Below, piece by piece: positions 1-6,947 of a stretch of 10,109 nt of DNA (the stretch's first letter is position 1; every line of letters starts with the position of its first letter). The stretch covers positions 1 to 10,109 of the forward strand of contig QNXT01000030.1 in assembly GCA_003973505.1 (NCBI GenBank). Reading direction: 5' to 3'. The notes below the pieces were generated by a model. That model had not been told where the DNA came from. It saw only the letters and a program-made list of their open reading frames with translations, and made no database searches. Source of the stretch: Bacteroidota bacterium. Its GTDB lineage: Bacteria > Bacteroidota > Bacteroidia > Bacteroidales > UBA1556. The position numbers and the translations under genes are program-made.

Positions 1-1133
1 AAAGCTTCTGATTTCAACTTCGTGTTGAATAAACGAGGCCATAACCAATAAATCATACCAAATATCATAAAACCATTCCAACCCATTGCACCGATATGCA
101 CGTGAGCAATAGTCCAGTCGGTAAAGTGGCTAATCGCATTTACCGATTTCAATGATAGCATTGGGCCTTCGAAAGTGGACATACCATAAGCGGTAACACC
201 CACTACAAAGAATTTCAATACAGCACTATCGCGAACACGATCCCATGCTCCACGAAGAGTAAGAAGTCCGTTGATCATACCACCCCATGATGGCATCAAT
301 AACATTACTGAGAATACCACACCCATACTTTGAGCCCAAGCAGGAAGTGCTTGATATAATAAGTGGTGAGGTCCAGCCCAGATATATAAGAAAATCAATG
401 CCCAAAAGTGGATAATTGATAATTTATAAGAATAAACAGGTCTGTTTGCTGCTTTTGGTAAGAAATAATACATCAAACCAAGCATCGGTGTTGTAAGGAA
501 GAATGCTACTGCATTATGTCCATACCACCATTGTACAAGAGCATCTTGCACACCAGCATAAACTGAATAACTTTCGAACCAGCCAAATGGAATACTAAGA
601 TTGTTCACAATCCATAGTACAGCAATGGTAATAAAAGTAGAAATATAGAACCAAATAGCCACATAGATATGTTGAACGCGGCGTCTTGCAATAGTTCCTA
701 ACATATTGATACCAAACACTACCCATACAAGAGCTACAGCAATATCAATAGGCCATGAAAGCTCAGCATACTCTTTTCCCTGGGTATATCCAAGAGGTAA
801 AGTAATTGCTGCTGCAACAATAATTAATTGCCATCCCCAAAAGTGAATACGACCTAAAAGATCACTAAACATTCTGGTTTTCAAAAGGCGCTGCATACTG
901 TAATACACAGCTGTAAAAATACCATTACCTACAAAGGCAAAAATAATCGCATTGGTGTGAAGTGGACGCAAACGGCCAAAAGTCAACCAAGGAAGGTTAA
1001 AGTTCATTGCAGGGAATGCCAATTGCAAGGCAATAATCAGTCCCACCAAAACTCCAACAACTCCCCAAAGAATGGTGACACCACCAAACATCCTCACGAT
1101 TTTGTTGTCATAGTAAAAAGTCTGTTGTTCCAT
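1..1133 (-). CDS. ccoN: cbb3-type cytochrome c oxidase subunit I (CcoN), 3' end off the left edge
   Basis: This is the catalytic heme-copper subunit of cbb3 oxidase, an inner-membrane terminal oxidase that reduces O2 to water at low oxygen and pumps protons. The visible 377 codons begin MEQQTFYYDN at the ATG at 1133-1131 and are rich in membrane helices. All the diagnostic ligands in this part can be read: His59 (RPLHTN, low-spin heme b), His206 (WWYGHN) and His256-His257 (WAGPHH) for CuB, Tyr250 (the helix VII tyrosine that cross-links to a CuB histidine in the family), and the His344/His346 pair (AHVHIGAMG) for heme b3 and heme b. Spacing follows characterised CcoN with an offset of one to three residues. 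It sits 47 bases downstream of ccoS, so the two are probably co-transcribed. The frame is still open at base 1, and in many Bacteroidota ccoN is fused to ccoO, which cannot be tested here. Identification is secure. Confidence 0.97.
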   Translation of the reverse strand, partial: MEQQTFYYDNKIVRMFGGVTILWGVVGVLVGLIIALQLAFPAMNFNLPWLTFGRLRPLHTNAIIFAFVGNGIFTAVYYSMQRLLKTRMFSDLLGRIHFWGWQLIIVAAAITLPLGYTQGKEYAELSWPIDIAVALVWVVFGINMLGTIARRRVQHIYVAIWFYISTFITIAVLWIVNNLSIPFGWFESYSVYAGVQDALVQWWYGHNAVAFFLTTPMLGLMYYFLPKAANRPVYSYKLSIIHFWALIFLYIWAGPHHLLYQALPAWAQSMGVVFSVMLLMPSWGGMINGLLTLRGAWDRVRDSAVLKFFVVGVTAYGMSTFEGPMLSLKSVNAISHFTDWTIAHVHIGAMGWNGFMIFGMIYWLWPRLFNTKLKSEA

Positions 1134-1180
1134 AAAATTAATTGTTTAGTTAATTATTTGTTTTTCTTTATTTCTATTTT

Positions 1181-1369
1181 CTAAGCATCTTTATTCTCGG
1201 TTTTCTCAATAACAGGCTCTTTATTTGGAAGCTTATCATCAAAAAGCATACGTACCGATGGGGTATAATCATCCTCATACTGATTGTTCTTAACCGCCCA
1301 TACAAAGGTGATTAAGAAGCCAACAGCAACAGTGAGACTTATAATAATAAGTACGAAAATCGCATACAT
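1181..1369 (-). CDS. ccoS: cbb3-type cytochrome oxidase assembly protein CcoS
   Basis: A 62-residue single-span membrane protein of the FixS/CcoS family, needed in studied bacteria to insert heme b and copper into the cbb3 catalytic subunit. Residues 4-26 form one hydrophobic helix, followed directly by the family signature: FVWAVKNNQYEDDYTP and then RMLFDD. The tail is short, charged and variable. Its length is typical for the family. The start at 1369 places the helix at the N-terminus as expected, and a Bacteroidota-type promoter lies about 26 bases upstream, so ccoS is probably the first gene of a ccoS-ccoN unit. In many genomes the copper-exporting P-type ATPase gene ccoI lies directly upstream of ccoS. 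Here a 423-base gap and an unrelated operon occupy that side. Confidence 0.95.
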   Translation of the reverse strand: MYAIFVLIIISLTVAVGFLITFVWAVKNNQYEDDYTPSVRMLFDDKLPNKEPVIEKTENKDA

Positions 1370-1395
1370 CTGTAGAATTGTGTCAGTTTCGGTAG

Positions 1396-1426
1396 CAAAT
1401 TTAGAAATTAATCTTATTTAAGCAAT
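1396..1426 (-). promoter_or_regulatory. Bacteroidota-type promoter of ccoS-ccoN
   Basis: Read on the minus strand, an ATTG (-33 region, 1426-1423) is followed after 19 bases by TAAATTTG (1403-1396). The latter is an exact match to the Bacteroidota -7 consensus TAnnTTTG, and the spacing is usual. The box ends 26 bases before the ccoS ATG, which would give a short leader of about 20 bases. No convincing FNR/CRP-like dyad was found near it. Confidence 0.65.
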
Positions 1427-1557
1427 GAAATACCTATTTTTTTATAGTAATTTATACACCTTCTAAATAAAATAGTGTGTTACTAATCAGTATAATGAAA
1501 CATAGTAATAATAAGGGTTTGCAATACATGTTTTTGGTCTCTACCTTCGGAAGACAG

Positions 1558-1657
1558 GTTTGTGTCACTTTGTACTACTCTGTGTAGCTCTGTGTAACAA
1601 TTATTTACGTTGGCTATACCACAAAGATTCACAAAGAAGGCACAAAGATTCGCAAAG
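1558..1657. repeat. Inverted array of CTTTGTG/CACAAAG 7-mers with 10-base period
   Basis: The left arm holds four degenerate copies of CTTTGTG starting at 1558 (GTTTGTG), 1568 (CTTTGTA), 1578 (CTCTGTG) and 1588 (CTCTGTG), exactly 10 bases apart. The right arm holds four copies of the reverse complement CACAAAG at 1620, 1630, 1641 and 1651 (the last reads CGCAAAG), 10 to 11 bases apart. About 25 bases separate the arms, so the 100-base block can fold as a long imperfect hairpin. Similar CACAAAG-rich intergenic repeats are, as I recall, scattered through many environmental bacterial genomes with no agreed function. No open frame or transposase is present, so any mobility would be in trans. Confidence 0.85.
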
Positions 1658-1792
1658 ACGACTTTATAAATTCAATTAGTAAATGCAACTTTTAGAGGAA
1701 AATTAAAGAATAAAAAACTCATAAAAAAGAGACTGATTAGATACAATAGTGTAATTATTGTTATTGGCAATTTCTTATTTAAAAAACAGATA

Positions 1793-3259
1793 CTAAAGCT
1801 TAATAAATAACTTCTTAAAAGTATGATTTTGCCCTATAATACTCAGTACATAATAGCCTTTCGACAGGTTTTGTATTGGCAGATCAATATTTTTGGAATG
1901 CGAGCTATAGCTTTTTCGAAAAACCTCAATGCCTAATGTACTATATATGTACACATCATACTCACCGTTATTTTCAGGCAAGGCGATATGAAGTATTTTA
2001 TTCACCGGATTGGGATAACAGCTAAAAGACTCTTGATTTTGAGGGGGCAATAGGTTGGTAGGAAAAAACATATTCCTCGTAGTGTCGCCTTCCAAATTGG
2101 AGTCTAAACGAACAAAAAAGATTCCTGAATTATTTATCCCATAACTTTTGGTTGTGCCAATCATAAGATAGTGCTTTCCATGCAGGCTGTCAAGGACAAT
2201 TGCATTTCCCAAGTCCTGTTCTACATCGCCCAACGAATTGGATGCTTGCCAATATCCCCCTGTGGTAGTGCGAAGCACCCGAGCATCCGATTTGCTTGAA
2301 TGTGCATATTTGGTAGTCATTCCACAGAAAGTATAACGCCCATCAGGTTCACGAATCATACTTTTTGCATAGCAATCCTCCCCCTCCGACAGAGTCAAAA
2401 ATCGAGACCACTCAAAATTTGCATCTTTATCATACTTTTCCAGGTTGATATCTCGATACGAATCAAGAGTATCTTTTTTATAACCACAAAATACCAGTGA
2501 AGTATCTGGGTTTACAACGACATCCATAAACTCAGCATCAGTAATATGAGGCACTATTTTTGTCCAAATCGTATCGCCAAATTCGTTGGTACGAATCAAA
2601 TAGGAATCCTGACTTCCATTTCCATACCCATCAGAAGAACCTGCAATTATAAACCCTTTATCAGGCATTATTTTCACTGCATTTCCTTTGTCTGACTGAC
2701 TACTTCCATAGGTTTTTGTCCAAAGCGTATCCCCTTTATAATTCACTCTTAACAAATAAACATCATTTTGCCCAGCACCCTTTGAATAGGTTTCGCCAAC
2801 CAACATAAAGCTCGAATCATTAATCAGAGCAATTCCATGACCCAAATCCCAATCGGAGCCTCCGTAATTATTATAAGCAATAATTTGCCCATACTGATTG
2901 AGTCCTAAAAAATAAACCTGATACGATGCAGAAGTATTTTGGGTAGTAGAGCCCACCATAAAAATATCGCCTTGGGAGTTCATTACGGCATCTTCTACCT
3001 TTTCAATGTGAGAGCCTCCATAAAACTTATGCCAAAGAAAATTACCATTGGAATCTAATGCAATATACCAAACATCTGTACTTCCATGACCAAAGCTTCC
3101 TGTATTACCAATAAGTCGAATTTCCTTATTCGGCAAACGAAATACAGCTACACCCTCATCGTAGGAAGAACCGCTAAAAATACGGGTATAGGTTTCCTGT
3201 TGAGCAAATATATGCCACGAATAAAGTAACAGCAATACTATGATGGTATATTTTTTCAT
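1793..3259 (-). CDS. T9SS-exported protein with seven beta-propeller-like repeats
   Basis: A 488-residue secreted protein. Residues 1-19 are a signal peptide (MKKYTIIVLLLLYSWHIFA, likely cut before QQ). Residues about 28-395 contain seven repeats of about 52 residues, beginning near 28, 79, 131, 184, 236, 288 and 341. The clearest read (Y/F)GGS..D.G.A(V/I), then a hydrophobic strand, GxTxSxGxGxxDxYLxR and (L/I)W.K. Seven units of this size suit a seven-bladed beta-propeller. Residues about 410-488 match the type A C-terminal sorting domain of the type IX secretion system, with SCYPNPVNKILHI, a central YSTLG strand, LSKGYYVLSI and a final FKKLFIKL. The product should be secreted through the outer membrane and may be attached to the surface. 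It follows kdsA by 7 bases and is the last gene of the operon. Ligand or enzymatic activity cannot be told, and no catalytic motif was recognised. Confidence 0.9.
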   Translation of the reverse strand: MKKYTIIVLLLLYSWHIFAQQETYTRIFSGSSYDEGVAVFRLPNKEIRLIGNTGSFGHGSTDVWYIALDSNGNFLWHKFYGGSHIEKVEDAVMNSQGDIFMVGSTTQNTSASYQVYFLGLNQYGQIIAYNNYGGSDWDLGHGIALINDSSFMLVGETYSKGAGQNDVYLLRVNYKGDTLWTKTYGSSQSDKGNAVKIMPDKGFIIAGSSDGYGNGSQDSYLIRTNEFGDTIWTKIVPHITDAEFMDVVVNPDTSLVFCGYKKDTLDSYRDINLEKYDKDANFEWSRFLTLSEGEDCYAKSMIREPDGRYTFCGMTTKYAHSSKSDARVLRTTTGGYWQASNSLGDVEQDLGNAIVLDSLHGKHYLMIGTTKSYGINNSGIFFVRLDSNLEGDTTRNMFFPTNLLPPQNQESFSCYPNPVNKILHIALPENNGEYDVYIYSTLGIEVFRKSYSSHSKNIDLPIQNLSKGYYVLSIIGQNHTFKKLFIKL

Positions 3260-3266
3260 AAAATAT

Positions 3267-4085
3267 TTAGCTTGTTACGGCTTTCCGAATCTTAACCAAC
3301 TGAATTAATAAATCTTCAAGATAATCGAGTTTCAGCATATTGGCTCCATCTGATTTGGCAATCTCTGGTTTTGGATGTGTTTCAATAAATAAACCATCGG
3401 CACCCACTGCAATAGCCGCTTTGGCAATCGTAGCAATAAGTTCAGGCTTACCCCCTGTAACTCCTTTATCTTGATTAGGTTGTTGTAATGAGTGCGTACT
3501 ATCCATTACCACAGGCGTTCCAAACTTTTGCATTTCGGGAATGGAACGGAAATCCACTACCAAATCTTGATAGCCAAACATCGTTCCTCTATCAGTTAGC
3601 AAAATCTTATTATTTCCTGAATTACGAACCTTATGCACTGCATACATCATCGATTCAGGCGACATAAATTGTCCTTTTTTAATATTTACCACCTTACCTG
3701 TTTTAGCTGCAGCCACCAGCAAATCGGTTTGACGACAAAGGAAAGCAGGAATTTGCAAAACATCCACAAATTTGGCCGCAAGATAAGCTTCACTTTGGGT
3801 ATGAATATCCGTTACTACAGGCACATCAAACTCTTTCCCAATTTTCTTTAAAATCTTTAATGCTTTTTCATTTCCAATCCCTGTAAAGGAAGACAATTTA
3901 GAACGATTTGCCTTTTTATAAGAAGCCTTAAAGATAAAGGGGATTTCCAGTCTATTGGTAATATCAATCAATCGCTCTGCAATTTCGAAGGGCATAATTT
4001 CATTTTCAATTACGCATGGACCAGCCATAAGAAAGAAATTTCCACTTTCGTGGTACTTAATATTGGGTAAATATTTATGTATCAT
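3267..4085 (-). CDS. kdsA: 3-deoxy-8-phosphooctulonate synthase (KDO-8-phosphate synthase)
   Basis: A cytosolic enzyme that condenses phosphoenolpyruvate with arabinose 5-phosphate to give KDO-8-phosphate, the committed step towards the KDO of lipopolysaccharide. The 272 residues are full length for the family. Visible family blocks are AGPCVIEN (21-28), FKASYKKANRS (52-62), TDIH (92-95), IPAFLCRQTDLL (112-123), KKGQFMSP (136-143), DRGTMFGY (165-172) and FIETHP (233-238). Cys24, His198, Glu235 and Asp246 align with the four metal ligands of the Aquifex enzyme, so this is the metal-dependent class; the E. coli enzyme has Asn in place of the cysteine. The ATG overlaps the stop of the upstream outer-membrane gene as ATGA, implying translational coupling. 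The enzyme is otherwise ordinary, and its placement among secreted-protein genes is the notable part. Confidence 0.97.
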   Translation of the reverse strand: MIHKYLPNIKYHESGNFFLMAGPCVIENEIMPFEIAERLIDITNRLEIPFIFKASYKKANRSKLSSFTGIGNEKALKILKKIGKEFDVPVVTDIHTQSEAYLAAKFVDVLQIPAFLCRQTDLLVAAAKTGKVVNIKKGQFMSPESMMYAVHKVRNSGNNKILLTDRGTMFGYQDLVVDFRSIPEMQKFGTPVVMDSTHSLQQPNQDKGVTGGKPELIATIAKAAIAVGADGLFIETHPKPEIAKSDGANMLKLDYLEDLLIQLVKIRKAVTS

Positions 4086-5368
4086 AAGTTGGGTGTTTTA
4101 TAAATTTTATACGTAAAAGTAATAAATCCTCCCATACCCGAGAAGGCATGTTGGGCAAATCCCGTTAAATAACGGCTTTCAAGTCTTATTTGTATATGTT
4201 TGGTATCAAACTGCATTTTCAATCCGGCATTAAAATCGGTATATCCTCCATAAGAAAGTATCGGCCCCGCCTTGAAATAGGGGGATAGTCGATAGGTGGC
4301 ATCTACTTGATATAAAGGCATCATATACGATAAAGCACGATAATAAATCGATGCCGACAACTCCAAATTTCTTCTTAATAAAAACTGTTTATACTCAAGT
4401 CGTAAGTCGAAAGGCATTAACATCATTGCCGATTTTGTTTCTGCATTAGCATATAGGTAATCCTGCAAAGTATCGTTGGAATTCACCAAAGGATTAGGCA
4501 TATCAAACACATTATCCACCTCAATTCCTTTGAATAAATGCTCTTTATTCTCATTCATCTGAATACTATTTTTATTCCAATGAATAAATCCGAAATTCTC
4601 AATGCTCGCTCGAAGACTATAGCTTCCTTGATGTTTATATTCGTAAAACAAATCGAGCCCTGCCCCGACTCCACTTATTTGATACCAATCGGTTGCTGAA
4701 GTATCAGACTCAAAATAACTCAAATTATTTTTAAATAAAATCTCTGTCCCTTGCTCATTCGTTGTTAAACAGGTATTTTCACCAAATTGGAAATAGTTTC
4801 GCTGCTCACCAAAATTTAGAGCTAAATTAACTCCAAAAGTATGCTTCTTAAAAATTGACTTTTGCAAACCTGCTTTTAGCTGGAAATAATTTATCGAATT
4901 CCGACCCGTATAAGCTAAATTGGCTTTTTCTCCAGCAAATTCTTTATTTCCATAAAACAACAAATGATACACATCATCTGTAAAACGATATTCATCCAAA
5001 TAATGCCACTCAATAGCCATATACGAAGCAAGACCTGGCAGTCCAAACAGTGTATCTGGGTAGTATTTGAGAAAAATCTTTGAATCGGAAGTACTACCTC
5101 CTCTGTTTAATGAACTCAAACGGGCTTTATTCTCATTTTTCAAGTCGTCGTCAATAAAACCTGATGCATAAAGCATTGCATTATTCAAGGCTGAAGCAGT
5201 CATCGCATCATGCTCATATCCTATTTCTGTTATTAAACGGATACTCGCACTTGGAAGGAGGCCATCCGCCTTTACACTTTTCGCAATTGTATCCTGCTGA
5301 GCATTTGCCTTCGATACCACGAAAAGCAAAACAAACGGAATGATATATTGCCAAAATTTAAAGCTCAT
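4082..5368 (-). CDS. DUF5723-like outer-membrane beta-barrel protein
   Basis: A 428-residue protein with a signal peptide at residues 1-23 (ending SKANA, likely cut before QQDT). The body alternates short amphipathic, aromatic-rich strands with polar turns, for example YRLSPYFKAGPILSYGGY and, at the end, GGFITFTYKIYKTPNL. This is typical of an outer-membrane barrel of the PorV/DUF5723 type common in Bacteroidota. The DUF5723 label comes from general resemblance and gene context rather than from a residue-level signature. The start lies inside the 3' end of the upstream lipoprotein gene (11-base overlap), and the stop overlaps the kdsA start (ATGA). Coupled expression with a large lipoprotein suggests the two act together in the outer membrane. 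Substrate and function are unknown. Confidence 0.7.
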   Translation of the reverse strand: MSFKFWQYIIPFVLLFVVSKANAQQDTIAKSVKADGLLPSASIRLITEIGYEHDAMTASALNNAMLYASGFIDDDLKNENKARLSSLNRGGSTSDSKIFLKYYPDTLFGLPGLASYMAIEWHYLDEYRFTDDVYHLLFYGNKEFAGEKANLAYTGRNSINYFQLKAGLQKSIFKKHTFGVNLALNFGEQRNYFQFGENTCLTTNEQGTEILFKNNLSYFESDTSATDWYQISGVGAGLDLFYEYKHQGSYSLRASIENFGFIHWNKNSIQMNENKEHLFKGIEVDNVFDMPNPLVNSNDTLQDYLYANAETKSAMMLMPFDLRLEYKQFLLRRNLELSASIYYRALSYMMPLYQVDATYRLSPYFKAGPILSYGGYTDFNAGLKMQFDTKHIQIRLESRYLTGFAQHAFSGMGGFITFTYKIYKTPNL

Positions 5369-6947
5369 ACTTCAGATCCCCCACAATATTTATTTCCAAA
5401 TTATTGTTCTCATACAATTGATATTTTTGATGCGCTAAAGAATTAACATTAGCACGAATAAGCAAGTCGGAATGACTACGAAGCGTTGTAATTCGTTCCT
5501 TAGTCAAAGGAATATGCAAAACGGTTTTGCTCGCATAATTAACAATACCCTGCGCATCGGTTGAAGCCGATGAAATTAGAGTACTCCCACTAAAAAGCGA
5601 ATCTATGATTTGACTATTTTCATCCAATACATAAAATTGTATATCCAAATCGAAGGGCAGTCGGTTTGTTAAATACACCAACAACTCCCCTGATTTAATC
5701 TTTTTTTCTGCATCGAATGTCAATTTTGAGTTATCTTCTATTCTCAGCCCATTTGCCGAAAAATTAAGTGGCACATTCAATTCAATAGCAGCCTCAACCG
5801 ATTTATCAAAATACATAAAATCGTTCCCTGCACTTACATTTCCCATGGGATTAATTTGAGCAGAAATATCAAACCTTAATGAATCAGGCTGCAATTCAAT
5901 CATCTTATCCAAATTAGAATTTTCAATATTGATCGTTGTGCTCGCAGGATGAACTTCATCAAGGCTTGAGCCGCTTTCTGTTGCTCGTAAAACATTAATT
6001 AGCTTACCTATTACAGCATGGTTTAGCAAGATTTCTGTTGAAGTTGCATTATTAAAAGTGGATAATTTATTCAACTTCATTTGCAAATCAATACCCGCAA
6101 AATTTTTAATCTTAAAACGCGCTGTAGCTTTATCCAAATCAAAACTTCCCGCCTTGAAATTACTAAAAGCCTTAATGGATGAACTTCCATTTCCAAGATA
6201 AGTCTTTTGTCCAAAATAGCCATGTGCATAATCGATATTTAGCTCGTCAAAGGTGGAGACAATAAGTATCGTGTCAGCAGGTGTAATTAGCACGGTATCA
6301 GCATCAGGGTGAATCCAAACCGTAGTTCTCGATTCCACAGTATTCACTTGCGAACCATCACCTGTCATATCCATATCATAACCATCAAGATGGATGGTTT
6401 TCACCGTATAGGAAGGACCTGCATTTGTGGCTGGAGGTATATCTTCAAAAACCTCATAATGACTTCCATCTTTATCCGATGAAAGAAGTTCGTACTTAAC
6501 CCTTAATGGCTGTTTGATTGTATTGGTCACATAAAACTTCAAACTTGCAACCCGCGCTCGAGCAAAATCCAATTCCATATCATCCAAGTCCATAGTAACC
6601 GAGGTTTGCCTTTGAGTTAATTGCTGACCCGGAGCAAACTTCAAATAGAGCGGAATATTAAAAACATCTTCTGCCAGCGTATCATAAACTTCAATGACCT
6701 TATCAGGGTCAATCATTTCCACCTTTTCCTCAACAACAAGGCTCAAACTCTGGTCATCATTATAGACAATATTTGTATCACCAAACAAATCCCATACGTC
6801 CAATGAAGAATGCATTAAAGGAATCAATAAATCACTATCCCAACGAACCGGCTCACGTTTTTTACATGCGCTTACTGTTATGGATAGGACTATTACCCCT
6901 ATTAACAGTTTGAAAAATGTATTTCTTATTGTACTGTTTTGATCCAT
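5358..6947 (-). CDS. Large lipoprotein of unknown function
   Basis: I do not recognise a named family for this 529-residue protein. After a short basic segment, residues about 11-27 are hydrophobic and end in a lipobox (TVSAC), so Cys28 should be lipidated. KKREP follows the cysteine, with no aspartate at +2 to signal inner-membrane retention, so the protein is probably outer-membrane bound. The mature part begins with WDSDLLIPLMHSSLDVWDLF and looks mostly beta-stranded, with many short hydrophobic strands such as VPLNFSANGLRI and LPFDLDIQFYVLDE, and few cysteines. It overlaps the hydrolase gene upstream by 22 bases and the barrel gene downstream by 11 bases. Shared translation with the barrel gene hints at a physical partnership, for example a surface or periplasmic lipoprotein seated on a barrel. 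That is inference from context only. Confidence 0.8.
   Translation of the reverse strand: MDQNSTIRNTFFKLLIGVIVLSITVSACKKREPVRWDSDLLIPLMHSSLDVWDLFGDTNIVYNDDQSLSLVVEEKVEMIDPDKVIEVYDTLAEDVFNIPLYLKFAPGQQLTQRQTSVTMDLDDMELDFARARVASLKFYVTNTIKQPLRVKYELLSSDKDGSHYEVFEDIPPATNAGPSYTVKTIHLDGYDMDMTGDGSQVNTVESRTTVWIHPDADTVLITPADTILIVSTFDELNIDYAHGYFGQKTYLGNGSSSIKAFSNFKAGSFDLDKATARFKIKNFAGIDLQMKLNKLSTFNNATSTEILLNHAVIGKLINVLRATESGSSLDEVHPASTTINIENSNLDKMIELQPDSLRFDISAQINPMGNVSAGNDFMYFDKSVEAAIELNVPLNFSANGLRIEDNSKLTFDAEKKIKSGELLVYLTNRLPFDLDIQFYVLDENSQIIDSLFSGSTLISSASTDAQGIVNYASKTVLHIPLTKERITTLRSHSDLLIRANVNSLAHQKYQLYENNNLEINIVGDLKYEL

Larger units (their letters stand above)
1370..1792. other. Gene-free intergenic region between the envelope operon and ccoS
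   Basis: No plausible gene was found on either strand in these 423 bases. It holds the ccoS promoter (1396-1426) and a symmetric array of CACAAAG-type 7-mers (1558-1657). The rest is AT-rich sequence with poly-A and poly-T runs. No strong GC-rich hairpin followed by a T-run was seen after the stop codon at 1793, so termination of the upstream operon may depend on the array or on Rho. Confidence 0.7.

Noticed and set aside
1136..1155. AT-only dyad (AATTAA...TTAATT) between ccoS and ccoN
   Set aside because: Six A/T pairs round an 8-base loop are weak and expected by chance in such AT-rich spacer DNA. No T-run or known operator match supports a function.
957..1184. Plus-strand open frame of 75 codons across the start of ccoN
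   Set aside because: It is the antisense shadow of the ccoN 5' end and the AT-rich ccoS-ccoN gap, with a composition unlike a real protein.
1403..1560. FNR/CRP-like operator controlling the cbb3 genes
   Set aside because: Oxygen control would be expected, but no TTGAT-N4-ATCAA or close TGTGA-N6-TCACA dyad was seen upstream of the ccoS promoter.
1558..1657. Possible CRISPR array from the repeated CACAAAG units
   Set aside because: Units are 7 bases with 3-base gaps and invert halfway. There are no long direct repeats, no unique spacers and no cas genes.
1690..1792. Intrinsic terminator after the T9SS protein gene
   Set aside because: Only a 5-pair AT-rich stem (CAATA/TATTG) was found, and no U-tract follows it directly, so it does not meet the usual criteria.
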